Shown piece after piece: positions 44,690 through 53,013 of a DNA stretch of 64,000 nt. Every line of letters begins with the position of its first letter. The stretch's first letter is position 1. The translations under genes and the position numbers were made by a program. Source of the stretch: an uncultured Bacteroidales bacterium (GTDB lineage Bacteria; Bacteroidota; Bacteroidia; Bacteroidales; FEN-979); assembly GCA_903877385.1 (NCBI GenBank), contig CAIRDP010000027.1:186001-250000 (forward strand). Reading direction: 5' to 3'. The notes beneath the pieces were generated by a model. The model did no database searches. It was not told the origin of the DNA and was given only the letters and a program-made list of their open reading frames with translations.

Positions 44690-45583
44690 ATGAATACCAA
44701 GAGATCTTTATCCTTTCTCGTTCTCATCGTTTTTCTCCTGCCTTTAACCATCTCATGCGGCCGTTTCGGCAATAAGGACAGCAAACAGGATCATAAAGAA
44801 CGAATAGTTTGCATTTCAAAGCAGTACAGCGAAATCGTCTACGCCCTGGGCGCTCAGCAGGACATAGTAGCCGTTGATGTTTCAAGCACTTATCCGCCTG
44901 AAATAAAAAAGTTGCCTACCATAGGATACCACAGAGCATTGAGCGCTGAAGCTATCCTTGCCATGAAACCTACTTTAATATTGCAGGACAATAATATCGG
45001 CCCTGAACATGTGGTTAAACAACTTAATGACCTGAAGATCACTATGAAGGATTTCGGGCAGCACTCCAATACCATTGCCGGAACCGATTCCCTTATCCGC
45101 GAAATGGGCGCCTGGTTTCATCATGAAACACAGGCAGATTCATTGTGCAGGAAACTCGATAAGGATATGAACCTCGCCCTGGAGAGTGCAAAACAATACA
45201 CTCATCCTGTTAAAGTCCTTATAATTCATTTCGGACAGGCCTCAAACATTTACCTGGTGATGACAAAAAAGAGCATTGCAGCCAGGATGCTGGAATGGGC
45301 AGGAGGAACCATGGCTGTTGATGACGAAAAAGGGATGAAACAGATATCTCCCGAGATCGTTGCCATGTCAGACCCTGACGTTATACTGCTGACCGATTTC
45401 GGCTACGACCGCCTGGGAGGTTCTCCAGAAAAGATCAAAGAACTTCCGGGAGTCGCTTCCACCAGGGCATTCAGGAATCACAGGATCTTCAGGATAGAAG
45501 AGCATGACCTGGTTTATCTAGGGCCCCGCACGGGTGAAAATGTATTGCAGATCCAGAAACTGATCCACCAGGATGCAAAATAA
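44690..45583 (+). CDS. hmuT: Heme ABC transporter substrate-binding lipoprotein
   Basis: 297 residues. A lipoprotein signal ends LTISCG (Cys23). The periplasmic-binding fold (Peripla_BP_2) has RIVCISKQYSEIVYALGA and SSTYPPEIKKLPTIGYHRAL, then SAEAILAMKPTLIL. The TYP...GYHRALSAE stretch is characteristic of HmuT-type heme binders rather than BtuF or siderophore binders. It delivers heme to the FecCD-type permease and overlaps the next gene by 11 bases. Confidence 0.85.
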   Translation: MNTKRSLSFLVLIVFLLPLTISCGRFGNKDSKQDHKERIVCISKQYSEIVYALGAQQDIVAVDVSSTYPPEIKKLPTIGYHRALSAEAILAMKPTLILQDNNIGPEHVVKQLNDLKITMKDFGQHSNTIAGTDSLIREMGAWFHHETQADSLCRKLDKDMNLALESAKQYTHPVKVLIIHFGQASNIYLVMTKKSIAARMLEWAGGTMAVDDEKGMKQISPEIVAMSDPDVILLTDFGYDRLGGSPEKIKELPGVASTRAFRNHRIFRIEEHDLVYLGPRTGENVLQIQKLIHQDAK

Positions 45584-46607
45584 AAAGAAACAGTACCTGG
45601 GAACATTTCCTGTTCTTCTAATCATCCTCATTGTGGTATTCCTGATTTCGATGAGTTATGGGGCAGTTAACATCAGCCTGGATGAGATCTTCGGTGCCAT
45701 GAAGAAATGGCTGGGCAACTCACAGGACATGACACTGAATGAGCGCATCTTTATAAATATCCGCCTGCCACGGGCGATACTATGCATGATTGTAGGCGCA
45801 GCCCTGGCTACAGGTGGTGTTCTGATGCAGGCCTTGTTCCGGAACCCTATTGTAGAGCCGGGCTTGGTAGGGACTTCCAGCGGGGCTGCTTTCGGGGCTG
45901 CCCTTTATTTTGTTCTCGGGACAGTACTGAAATTTAACGCTGGAGAATGGACACTGCCTATTGCAGCCTGTCTTGGAGGCATCTTCTCGACTTCCATGGT
46001 CTTCTTTCTTTCAGGATCAAGACAAACCGGTAAAAGCTCCATTGTGGGTCTCTTGCTTACCGGCATTGCCATCAACGCCCTCTTCATGAGCGGGGTTGGA
46101 TTCCTCTCCTACATTGCCAGGGATCCTCAGGCCCGTTCCATCACCTTCTGGAATCTCGGTACCCTGTCAGGTGCCAGCTGGCATTCTGTGATCATTATAG
46201 GGGCAGCCACGGTTCTCTGTATCCTGGTCGCCCTGAGGTATGCCAAACAACTGAATGCATTGATGATGGGTGAAGAAGAAGCACAGTATCTCGGGATCAA
46301 TATCCGGAGATTGCAATTCAGAGTGCTTCTGGTTAATGTAATCATGATAGCAGTAGCTACGGCATTTACAGGAGTGATCAGTTTTGTAGGACTTATCATT
46401 CCTCATTTTCTCCGTATGATTAACGGATCCGACAACAGGTACCTGATCCGCAACGGTGCCCTGGCCGGCGCCGTTTTACTCAGCCTTGCCGATCTGACAG
46501 CCAGGCTGTTACTAAGGCCCGCCGAACTTCCTATCGGCATCGTGACTTCCGTCATCGGGGTACCTGTGTTCATTATTCTTCTCCGGCGTAAAAACTATTT
46601 CTTCTGA
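45573..46607 (+). CDS. hmuU: FecCD-family ABC permease (heme)
   Basis: 344 residues, about nine to ten transmembrane helices. Family motifs LNERIFINIRLPRAILCMIV, GAALATGGVLMQALFRNPIV, VGTSSGAAFGAAL and the ATPase-coupling loop GVISFVGLIIPHFLRMINGSDNRY are present. It forms the inner-membrane channel for heme or iron-chelate import, powered by the ATPase that starts two bases after its stop. Confidence 0.92.
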   Translation: MQNKKKQYLGTFPVLLIILIVVFLISMSYGAVNISLDEIFGAMKKWLGNSQDMTLNERIFINIRLPRAILCMIVGAALATGGVLMQALFRNPIVEPGLVGTSSGAAFGAALYFVLGTVLKFNAGEWTLPIAACLGGIFSTSMVFFLSGSRQTGKSSIVGLLLTGIAINALFMSGVGFLSYIARDPQARSITFWNLGTLSGASWHSVIIIGAATVLCILVALRYAKQLNALMMGEEEAQYLGINIRRLQFRVLLVNVIMIAVATAFTGVISFVGLIIPHFLRMINGSDNRYLIRNGALAGAVLLSLADLTARLLLRPAELPIGIVTSVIGVPVFIILLRRKNYFF

Positions 46608-46609
46608 AC

Positions 46610-47386
46610 ATGCTCAGGGTAAAAAATATCAGCTATCAAACATCCGGGAAAGTAATACTGGAGAATGTTTCAGCGGAATTCCTGCCCGGCAGGCTGAACC
46701 TCATCATCGGGCCTAACGGTGCAGGGAAATCCACACTGATCAAGGTCATCTGCAATCAATTAAAGCCAACGCGAGGCGATATTTTCTACTCGCAAAAGAA
46801 CCTCAGTGAAATCGGCATAGAAGAACTGGCGAAGAAAAGATCTGTGCTTTCCCAGAATGTCGAACTGGCTTTTCCATTAATGGTCAGGGAAGTTGTGATG
46901 ATGGGCAGGTATCCTCATTTTACAGGGAAACCTGCGGCCCGCGATGAGGCGGCAGTTGAAGAAGCGATGCGTTTTTTCGATGTCTCCCACCTGTCCGAAA
47001 GAAATTGTCTTACCCTCAGCGGGGGTGAAAAACAAAGGGTCCAGTTCGCCAGGGTTTTATCCCAGATATGGTATCCCTACCAGGATGAGACCAGGTTCCT
47101 TATCCTTGATGAGCCGTTAACATTTCTCGACGTGCACTACCAGTTCGATTTCATGCACAAAGTGATCCACCTGCTTTCAAGCCAGGATATCGTTGTCATT
47201 GGCGTGGTGCATGACCTCAATCTTGCTGCAAAGTTCGGCGACCATATTCTGCTGCTTCTTGACGGGAAAGTCCTCTCAGCAGGTAACCGTAACAAGGTAC
47301 TTTCTGCGCAAAATATTCAGACTGCTTACCACCTGGAACCAATCATCCACAAGCAGGATGATGAAATGCATATATTCTTCCGCTAA
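46610..47386 (+). CDS. hmuV: Heme ABC transporter ATP-binding protein
   Basis: 258 residues. The Walker A motif GPNGAGKST lies at about 34-42, the Q-loop in SVLSQNVEL, the signature LTLSGGEKQRVQFARVL, Walker B FLILDEPLTFLD and the H-loop GVVHDLN. The insertion RYPHFTGKPAARDEAAV after MVREVVMMG is typical of HmuV/FecE-type ATPases. It energises import through the adjacent permease and ends the locus. Confidence 0.9.
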   Translation: MLRVKNISYQTSGKVILENVSAEFLPGRLNLIIGPNGAGKSTLIKVICNQLKPTRGDIFYSQKNLSEIGIEELAKKRSVLSQNVELAFPLMVREVVMMGRYPHFTGKPAARDEAAVEEAMRFFDVSHLSERNCLTLSGGEKQRVQFARVLSQIWYPYQDETRFLILDEPLTFLDVHYQFDFMHKVIHLLSSQDIVVIGVVHDLNLAAKFGDHILLLLDGKVLSAGNRNKVLSAQNIQTAYHLEPIIHKQDDEMHIFFR

Positions 47387-47398
47387 TTATTATTTTTA

Positions 47399-47418
47399 AC
47401 TGCGGATGAGGGAGCGGG
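47399..47418. repeat. ACTGCGGATGAGGGAGCGGG repeat (copy 2) after hmuV
   Basis: Identical in sequence and orientation to 41798-41817. It lies 13 bases past the hmuV stop and is preceded by a T-rich run, as copy 1 is. Confidence 0.7.
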
Positions 47419-47509
47419 GGATAAAAACACTTCTTCTCTATTATACAGAATTAATGTCTTTTTGCGTTCGTAATTATAGTCTTACGAAATTTTCCTGATC
47501 CAAACACAA

Positions 47510-48814
47510 ATGAAATATATACTCCTGATCCTCATACTTAGCCTGCTTACCCTGCAAAGCCATCCGCAGACAAAGGTAAAAATCGGAAAGTCTGTTGAAA
47601 CTGTATATCCGATTACACCAAATAAAACCAATGATCTTGATGAACTGCTCCCTCTCGAAGCCCTGCTGAAAGAAAGAAAAGTCGTGGGAATGGGCGAAGC
47701 AACCCATGGCACAAAGGAATTCTTCAACATGAAGGCCAAGATGTTCAAATTCCTGGTCACTCATTGCGGGTACAGGATTTTTACCATAGAAGCTACTTAC
47801 GGAGGCACCCTCAAGGTGAATGATTATGTGTTGTATGGGAAAGGCGATGTGCTGAGTGCGATGAAAGGGATGGAATTCTGGACCTGGGATACCGAAGAAG
47901 TGAAAGACCTGATCGAATGGATGAAAATATACAATGAAGGTAAATCTGAAAACGAAAAAGTAAAATTTTATGGTTTCGACTGCCAGTCATATAAAGGTCC
48001 CGCTAATGCCCTGATAGAATATGTCAAAGAGTTTGACAAAGCAAATCTGGACAAATTCGTGAAAGGCTTGTCGGTCCTCAACGACAGCAGTTACAACTAT
48101 TTTTACACCCTCAAACCCGATAAAGCTTCCGTGAATGGAATATCGCAGATCCATGAGATCATTGCCTTCATCAGGGAATGGTTCCGGGATAACGAAAACC
48201 AGTATGCCCCCCTGAGTGGAAGGATGAAATTTGAACTGGCCACTCATAATATTGAGTCTTTGGAACAGGTAATACTTCTTTCGTCAAGTCAATATAAAAC
48301 AGCTTACACCCGCCGCGATAGTTGTATGGCCCAAAATATTAAATGGATCTCTGAACTTGAACAGTCAAAAGTCTTTGCATGGGCCCATAACAGCCATATC
48401 AGTAAAAACCCGAAATATTATTTCAACAAGTACAAAACCATGGGATGCTATCTCGATGAGATTTTCGGTGATGCTTATTATAATGCAGGTTTCGTGTTTA
48501 ACCAGGGCAGCTTCCAGGCCATTCCGAAAGCCGCAGGTAAGCTGCAGGAATTCACTGTCCCGGTTAACCGGAAGAATACCCTGACCAATGAACTTGCCCT
48601 GACTGGTGTTGATGCGTTTTTCATCGACCTGGACAGTTCAGAAAATGCATTGTTTAAGGTTTCAAACCAGACCTATAATATCGGAGCGCTATATAACCCC
48701 GAACACGCCTATGCTTTTACCGAAGCAATTATTGCAAAAAAGCAATTCGACGGGCTGATCTTCATTAATACAACCACCAGCGCGTTACCAATTAACAGGA
48801 AAGTTGTGAAATAA
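47510..48814 (+). CDS. Erythromycin esterase homologue, secreted
   Basis: 434 residues. A signal peptide (MKYILLILILSLLTLQSHPQ) is followed by the erythromycin-esterase-like domain (about 45-425). It shows VVGMGEATHGTKEFFNMKAK (catalytic His in the EATHGT motif), FTIEATYGG, FWTWDTEEVKDLIEWMK, FYGFDCQ and VFAWAHNSHISK. Some family members hydrolyse the lactone of erythromycin, while many are of unknown activity, so resistance is not established. The N-terminal export signal distinguishes it from cytoplasmic Ere enzymes. Confidence 0.88.
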   Translation: MKYILLILILSLLTLQSHPQTKVKIGKSVETVYPITPNKTNDLDELLPLEALLKERKVVGMGEATHGTKEFFNMKAKMFKFLVTHCGYRIFTIEATYGGTLKVNDYVLYGKGDVLSAMKGMEFWTWDTEEVKDLIEWMKIYNEGKSENEKVKFYGFDCQSYKGPANALIEYVKEFDKANLDKFVKGLSVLNDSSYNYFYTLKPDKASVNGISQIHEIIAFIREWFRDNENQYAPLSGRMKFELATHNIESLEQVILLSSSQYKTAYTRRDSCMAQNIKWISELEQSKVFAWAHNSHISKNPKYYFNKYKTMGCYLDEIFGDAYYNAGFVFNQGSFQAIPKAAGKLQEFTVPVNRKNTLTNELALTGVDAFFIDLDSSENALFKVSNQTYNIGALYNPEHAYAFTEAIIAKKQFDGLIFINTTTSALPINRKVVK

Positions 48815-48907
48815 AGATTATTATACACCTGCCATCCTGTTGTTTTATAAAGAGGTTACCAGCCACAAAAATAAAAATCAGAATATGATATCGATTTAAA
48901 TATTGTG

Positions 48908-48924
48908 TATTTTTGTAATTACAA
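48908..48924 (+). promoter_or_regulatory. Promoter and palindromic operator of mazEF
   Basis: The -7 element TATTTTTG (48908-48915) overlaps the perfect 12-base palindrome TTGTAATTACAA (48913-48924), 14-25 bases before the antitoxin ATG. This is a natural autoregulatory site for the MazE-MazF complex. Confidence 0.6.
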
Positions 48925-48937
48925 TGTGATTATAAAC

Positions 48938-49192
48938 ATGAACCCTATGCAATTATCAGTGATCAACATCGGAAACTCTAAAGGGATCAGATTGACAAAA
49001 AATTTATTAGAGAAATATGACATCAGAGATAAAGTCGAATTGATTCTGGAAAAAGGTCGAATTATTCTAAAACCTGTTACAAAACCAAGACAAGGTTGGG
49101 AAAAATCATTTCAAGAGATGCATACAAATGGTGATGATAGACTTTTAATAGAGGACATCTTTAACGATGAAAATCTTGAGGAATGGAAATAA
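48938..49192 (+). CDS. mazE: MazE/AbrB-type antitoxin
   Basis: 84 residues from the ATG at 48938 (another ATG is at 48947). A farther upstream GTG at 48905 lies in the promoter and is rejected. The N-terminal swapped-hairpin AbrB fold shows VINIGNSKGIRLTKNLLEKY (about 7-26), DKVELILEKGRIILKPV, and an acidic flexible tail (ERL-free, ending DENLEEWK) that would wrap around the toxin. It neutralises MazF and represses its own promoter. It overlaps mazF by ten bases. Confidence 0.85.
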   Translation: MNPMQLSVINIGNSKGIRLTKNLLEKYDIRDKVELILEKGRIILKPVTKPRQGWEKSFQEMHTNGDDRLLIEDIFNDENLEEWK

Positions 49193-49506
49193 AACAATAT
49201 CAGATTATTATCGTCAATCTGGCCTCAACGGTTGGAAGTGAGATAAGAAAAACAAGACCTTGTGTAGTGATCTCACCGGATGAAATGAATAAACATTTGA
49301 GGACAATAACTATTGCGCCTATTTCGTCGAAGTCTAAGGATTATATGACGAGGGTTAAATTTGAACTTGAAGGAACTGCAAATTGGATTGCTATTGATCA
49401 AATTCAAACTATTGATTTGACAAGGATTATAAAAATTATTGGGGAACTGGATACAAAGGAAATTAATAAAGTCAAATCCATTATTAAAGAAACCTTTGTG
49501 GACTAA
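49183..49506 (+). CDS. mazF: MazF/PemK-family endoribonuclease toxin
   Basis: 107 residues. The SH3-like toxin barrel has EIRKTRPCVVISPDEMNKHL (family RPxVVIS motif with the catalytic Arg), RTITIAPISSK (the conserved T/S-bearing strand) and WIAIDQIQTIDLTRI. It cleaves RNA at short motifs when freed from MazE. The pair is very AT-rich compared with the neighbouring chromosome, suggesting horizontal acquisition. Confidence 0.9.
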   Translation: MEIKQYQIIIVNLASTVGSEIRKTRPCVVISPDEMNKHLRTITIAPISSKSKDYMTRVKFELEGTANWIAIDQIQTIDLTRIIKIIGELDTKEINKVKSIIKETFVD

Positions 49507-49584
49507 TAATTTATGTCTGGTAATATGCATCGTGAGCTTCCTGAGCCTTTAAGCACAGCAATCACCGACAGGGATAATCAATAA

Positions 49585-50175
49585 ATGAAGATTATGAATC
49601 CAAAGGTTGATGAATTTTTAAATAAAGCCACAAAGTGGCGGGAGGAATTCGGGAAATTGAGAATGATCATTCTCAATTTTCAGCTTACCGAGGAACTGAA
49701 ATGGGGTGTTCCCTGTTATACATTTCAGGAAAGAAACGTGGTTTTAATACATGGATTTAAGGAATACTGTGCACTCCTGTTTTTCAAAGGAGCCTTGTTA
49801 AAGGACACCCATGGTATTCTGATCAGGCAAACAGAAAATGTGCAGGCGTCACGCCAGATACGCTTCAGCTCTCTTCGGGAAATTATTGAGCTGGAACCCA
49901 TATTAAAAGCCAGTATTCTTGAAGCTGTCGAAGTAGAAAAAGCCGGATTAAAAGTGGAACTGAAAAAGACTTCGGAATACTCCATACCTGAAGAATTTCA
50001 AAAAAAGCTGGATGAAGAACCTGCCTTGAAAACTGCTTTTGATGCTTTGACGCCGGGGCGGCAAAGAGCTTACCTGTTTTTTTTCTCCCAGCCCAAACAA
50101 TCCAAAACCCGAGAGGCCAGGATTGAAAAATGCATGCCGCAGATTCTCATTGGCAAGGGATTAAATGATGAGTGA
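49585..50175 (+). CDS. YdeI/OmdA family protein with DUF1801-like domain
   Basis: 196 residues. The N-terminal DUF1801-like part (MNPKVDEFLNKATKWREEFG, ELKWGVPCYTF, VLIHGFKEYCALLFFKGALL) is followed by the YdeI/OmdA helical segment (SIPEEFQKKLDEEPALKTAF, LTPGRQRAYLFFFSQPKQSK, TREARIEKCMPQI). Members are small cytoplasmic proteins linked in some bacteria to resistance to bacteriocin or antimicrobial stress, but the biochemical role is not established. It is in an AT-rich accessory stretch. Confidence 0.85.
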   Translation: MKIMNPKVDEFLNKATKWREEFGKLRMIILNFQLTEELKWGVPCYTFQERNVVLIHGFKEYCALLFFKGALLKDTHGILIRQTENVQASRQIRFSSLREIIELEPILKASILEAVEVEKAGLKVELKKTSEYSIPEEFQKKLDEEPALKTAFDALTPGRQRAYLFFFSQPKQSKTREARIEKCMPQILIGKGLNDE

Positions 50176-50277
50176 AACTTCCAATTTAATCGAGTCCGAC
50201 AAATATAAATGGTTGTGCTTCTTTGAAATTAATTGAAGACTCTCCTGAATAGTTTTCATTTAAAAACACCCCTTTCG

Positions 50278-50664
50278 TTATAACATTTGCTTTGCTGTTT
50301 CAACAGTAATCTCCAATACCCTTGTGAGAAACGAAAATTTCTGTTTCATAAAATCATACTCGTCACCAGTGGTTATATATTTCGCTGTACCATTAATAAG
50401 AAAACCTGTTCCCTGATAATCTTTATATCCCAAGACATCCTTACTCCCCAGTGTTAATTTCACACTGCTGTTTGCATTAACATTTTTCTCGGTTTTTTTA
50501 AACCCATAAGCCGGAATCAGGATACGCTCATCCTCTGTTACAATAAGATAAGAATTCCATGTATTCGCAACATGAGTTTCGACACCCCACGAAACAATCG
50601 ATACAACACCTTCGTGCCGTAGTACTTCTAAAAACTTTTCTGATAATTTTTTATTTTCACTCAT
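50278..50664 (-). CDS. Pyridoxamine-phosphate-oxidase-like FMN-binding protein
   Basis: 128 residues, a split-barrel flavin-binding fold: LRHEGVVSIVSWG and HVANTWNSYLIVTEDERIL (the FMN-binding first strands), then NSSVKLTLGSKD and GYQGTGFLI-like segments. Proteins of this size are usually flavin- or F420-dependent reductases, or heme-handling proteins, not true PNPOx. Substrate unknown. It converges with the YdeI-like gene. Confidence 0.75.
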   Translation of the reverse strand: MSENKKLSEKFLEVLRHEGVVSIVSWGVETHVANTWNSYLIVTEDERILIPAYGFKKTEKNVNANSSVKLTLGSKDVLGYKDYQGTGFLINGTAKYITTGDEYDFMKQKFSFLTRVLEITVETAKQML

Positions 50665-50882
50665 GTTGATTTTTTAAGATTTGAGAAAATAAGTTTTTGC
50701 ATTCATTCCGATTGCCAGTAACAGTAGTAAAAAGAAACAAGATAAGAAATTTCACATTAAGCTGTTTAAAACATCCGCGAAGGTAGGAGAAATAAATATT
50801 GGAAGGGGGCGTCTTCCCTGTTTGGCGATATTCCCACTGACCTATCCCATTTTTTTCATCAGTTTTGACCCCGTTTACAAAC

Positions 50883-50902
50883 TTATCGTATATTTGCGAT
50901 AA
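50883..50902 (+). promoter_or_regulatory. ArsR-type operator framing the -7 element
   Basis: TTATCG (50883-50888) and CGATAA (50897-50902) exactly flank TATATTTG (50889-50896). A 6-base inverted repeat surrounding the promoter core is the usual autorepression design of small metal or redox sensors. It lies just upstream of the broken ArsR gene. Confidence 0.65.
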
Positions 50903-50912
50903 AGAATTTCAA

Positions 50913-51265
50913 ATGGCATATGCAAGTACAGATTATAAAGAAGACGAAATTCAATTGCTCGGTTTGCGAAGGCATTAAGCAATCCAGCCAGAATAGCTAT
51001 TGTAAAACTCCCTGCATCTATGGAGACCTGTTTCTGTGGTGAAATAGTGGAATAACTACCTATAGCTCAAGCTACGGTTTCACAACATTTGAAAGAATTA
51101 AAAGACTCCGGACTGGTTCAAGGATGTATTGAACCACCAAAGACCAGGTATTGTATTGAACCGGAAAACTGGAAAAAGGCTCAGAAGTTATTTTCAGATT
51201 TCTGGAAACAATCCTATTTATTTCAACGAAAAAAACAAACATATGAAAACTATAAGAAAAATTGA
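50913..51265 (+). pseudogene. ArsR-family regulator, inactivated by a frameshift and a stop codon
   Basis: The ATG at 50913 starts MAYASTDYKEDEIQLL but shifts frame near 50965-50970, where one base seems lost. The downstream frame then reads AKALSNPARIAIVKLPASME, then FCGEIVE, a TAA stop at about 51052-51054, and continues IAQATVSQHLKELKDSGLV and TRYCIEPENWKKA. These are the winged-helix, recognition-helix and wing elements of ArsR repressors. The remnant runs to TGA at 51263-51265, overlapping the start of pirin. With its operator intact and its repressor broken, downstream expression may be constitutive. The exact lesion points are by eye. Confidence 0.8.
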
Positions 51266-52097
51266 TCGACATATAAAAGGACAGCCCACATCGGATGGAG
51301 CTGGAGTAAAATTAACAAGGATTCTTGGTAACCACACCCAGGAATTATTGGATCCGTTCCTGATGCTGGATTTTTTTGGTTCAACCAACCCGGATGACTT
51401 TATGTCGGGCTTTCCATGGCATCCTCATCGTGGAATGGAAACAGTTACCTATATGATCGATGGAAAGGTAGAACATGGAGATAGTATGGGTAATTCAGGT
51501 GTGATCGGCAGAGGAGATATTCAATGGATGACGGCCGGAAGCGGGATCATTCACCAGGAGATGCCTAAATATGAAGGAGGGAAAATGTATGGATTCCAAT
51601 TGTGGGTGAACCTTCCGTCGGCATCTAAAATGATCCCTCCCCGTTACCAGGACATACCTTCAGGCAAAGTACCGGTTGTTGAGCTTGAGAATAAAACCAA
51701 GGTTAGGGTTCTGGCGGGGAGTTTTAACGGAATACAGGGACCGGTTGAAAATATCATTGCCGACCCTGAATATTTTGATGTTGAAATGCCAGAAAATGCT
51801 GAACTCTTAGTCCCGGTGGCTGAGGATCATACTGCGTTTGCGTATATTTTTGAAGGAGCTGCCAGTTTTGATGAAAACAGCAAAGATTTATTGCACGCTG
51901 GCACAGGGGTATTGTTCGGACATGGAGATCAGGTCTTGGCAAAGACAGGTAGTTCAAAATCCCGATTCATCATGATTGCCGGTAAACCGATAAAGGAATC
52001 CATAGCATGGCAAGGCCCGATAGTAATGAACACACAGCAGGAATTGTCCCTCGCATTCAAAGAGTTGAGGGAAGGTACTTTTATTAAAAAATCCTGA
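51243..52097 (+). CDS. Pirin family protein
   Basis: 284 residues from the ATG at 51243. An upstream in-frame start at 51129 is rejected because it runs through the ArsR remnant. The bicupin fold has the metal-binding signature PWHPHRGMETVTYMIDGKVE (two His), followed by HGDSMGNSGVIGRGDIQWMT and GSGIIHQEMP. The C-terminal cupin (about 170-284) ends with GPIVMNTQQELSLAFKELR. Pirins bind iron; some are quercetin 2,3-dioxygenases or redox-sensing cofactors. It was probably controlled by the adjoining ArsR-type regulator. Confidence 0.92.
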   Translation: MKTIRKIDRHIKGQPTSDGAGVKLTRILGNHTQELLDPFLMLDFFGSTNPDDFMSGFPWHPHRGMETVTYMIDGKVEHGDSMGNSGVIGRGDIQWMTAGSGIIHQEMPKYEGGKMYGFQLWVNLPSASKMIPPRYQDIPSGKVPVVELENKTKVRVLAGSFNGIQGPVENIIADPEYFDVEMPENAELLVPVAEDHTAFAYIFEGAASFDENSKDLLHAGTGVLFGHGDQVLAKTGSSKSRFIMIAGKPIKESIAWQGPIVMNTQQELSLAFKELREGTFIKKS

Positions 52098-52246
52098 TAA
52101 CGGGAACTTCGATAACAGTAATGGAAAAACCGGGTAAGATTCACGACTTTGGTTAATTCCCCCGGAAATTATTAGAAGTGCAATATCCCGCCCCCGGAAG
52201 TCCTGAACTTGCTGAAGAAATAATGAAGTAGCAGATTTAATTCTAT

Positions 52247-52289
52247 CATGAACGAGGGTGTCCAAAATTTCCGGACACCCTCGTTCATG
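52247..52289. terminator. Perfect 17-bp hairpin between convergent genes
   Basis: CATGAACGAGGGTGTCC (52247-52263) and its exact reverse complement (52273-52289) flank a 9-base A/T-rich loop. It begins 13 bases past the stop of the SecD-like gene (minus) and 150 bases past pirin (plus). There is no T-run, so termination would be of the hairpin-only kind, working from either side. Confidence 0.55.
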
Positions 52290-52301
52290 CAAGCTGTTTC
52301 T

Positions 52302-52934
52302 TTAGTTATTACCCACAATTGTAAATTTCAGAGGTACCAGTCCGCTTGAAATAACAGCGACTAACTTCCTGACTTCGGTTGTGGAAAATCCACTGCCGGT
52401 CAGGGAAATCTTTCCGTGCGAAATTTTTTCCCTTATCTCTGGGGCGGAATACACCTTGCCGTCCACTACAAAATCGACAGGCTTATCCAGGTTCCTGGCC
52501 GTCAGGTTTTCCCAGACCTTCCACTTATTTTCCCTGAAGGTGATACACAGGGTGGGATATGCAGGCTTACTGAAATCGGCATGCACATCCAAAAGGTTTT
52601 CCTTATTTAAATCCAGGATGGTGTCGGCCTTAAAACTAACATTCCCCCTGATCAGAAGGACCTCAGACAAGGTTTTATTGGAAATAGTATCCCCGACTGT
52701 TATGAGCAGTTCAGATTTTGCATAATTCTGTGTAATCTGAACATCGCGCAGCCCCATAGATCCCAACCTTTGTGAAAGAACCTCTTTCGATTCACCCAGG
52801 AGGCTGGCTGCTGCATTCAGGGGAACACTTTGCAATGTAATGACTTGTTTGTTGATTACCGGTGTTTGTGAACTGCAAACGGGAATGATGGTGATTAACA
52901 TTATTCCCAGTAAAATATATTTTAACGTTTTCAT
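52302..52934 (-). CDS. SecD P1-head-like periplasmic protein
   Basis: 210 residues from the ATG at 52934 (MKTLKYILLGIMLITIIPVC). A signal peptide or lipobox (IIPVC) precedes a soluble domain that resembles the periplasmic P1 head of SecD. VLSQRLGSMGLRDVQITQNY and ELLITVGDT parallel the SecD repeat VLRxRIxxLGV. VVDGKVYSAPEIREKISHGK, then ITGxFS-like SLTGSGFSTTEVRKLVAVIS and SGLVPLKF parallel the end of P1. It lacks all SecD transmembrane helices. Function unknown. Two upstream in-frame ATGs (52985, 52940) would add non-signal residues. Confidence 0.65.
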   Translation of the reverse strand: MKTLKYILLGIMLITIIPVCSSQTPVINKQVITLQSVPLNAAASLLGESKEVLSQRLGSMGLRDVQITQNYAKSELLITVGDTISNKTLSEVLLIRGNVSFKADTILDLNKENLLDVHADFSKPAYPTLCITFRENKWKVWENLTARNLDKPVDFVVDGKVYSAPEIREKISHGKISLTGSGFSTTEVRKLVAVISSGLVPLKFTIVGNN

Positions 52935-53013
52935 AATCATAAATTTAGATTCAATGAATACAATGATTAAACCAGGCATCTTCATGCAGTGGTTAAAAAA
53001 TAATTTGAGAAAA

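Noticed and set aside
47510-48814. Calling the erythromycin-esterase homologue a resistance gene
   Set aside because: The family includes many proteins of unknown activity and this one is exported; activity cannot be read from sequence.
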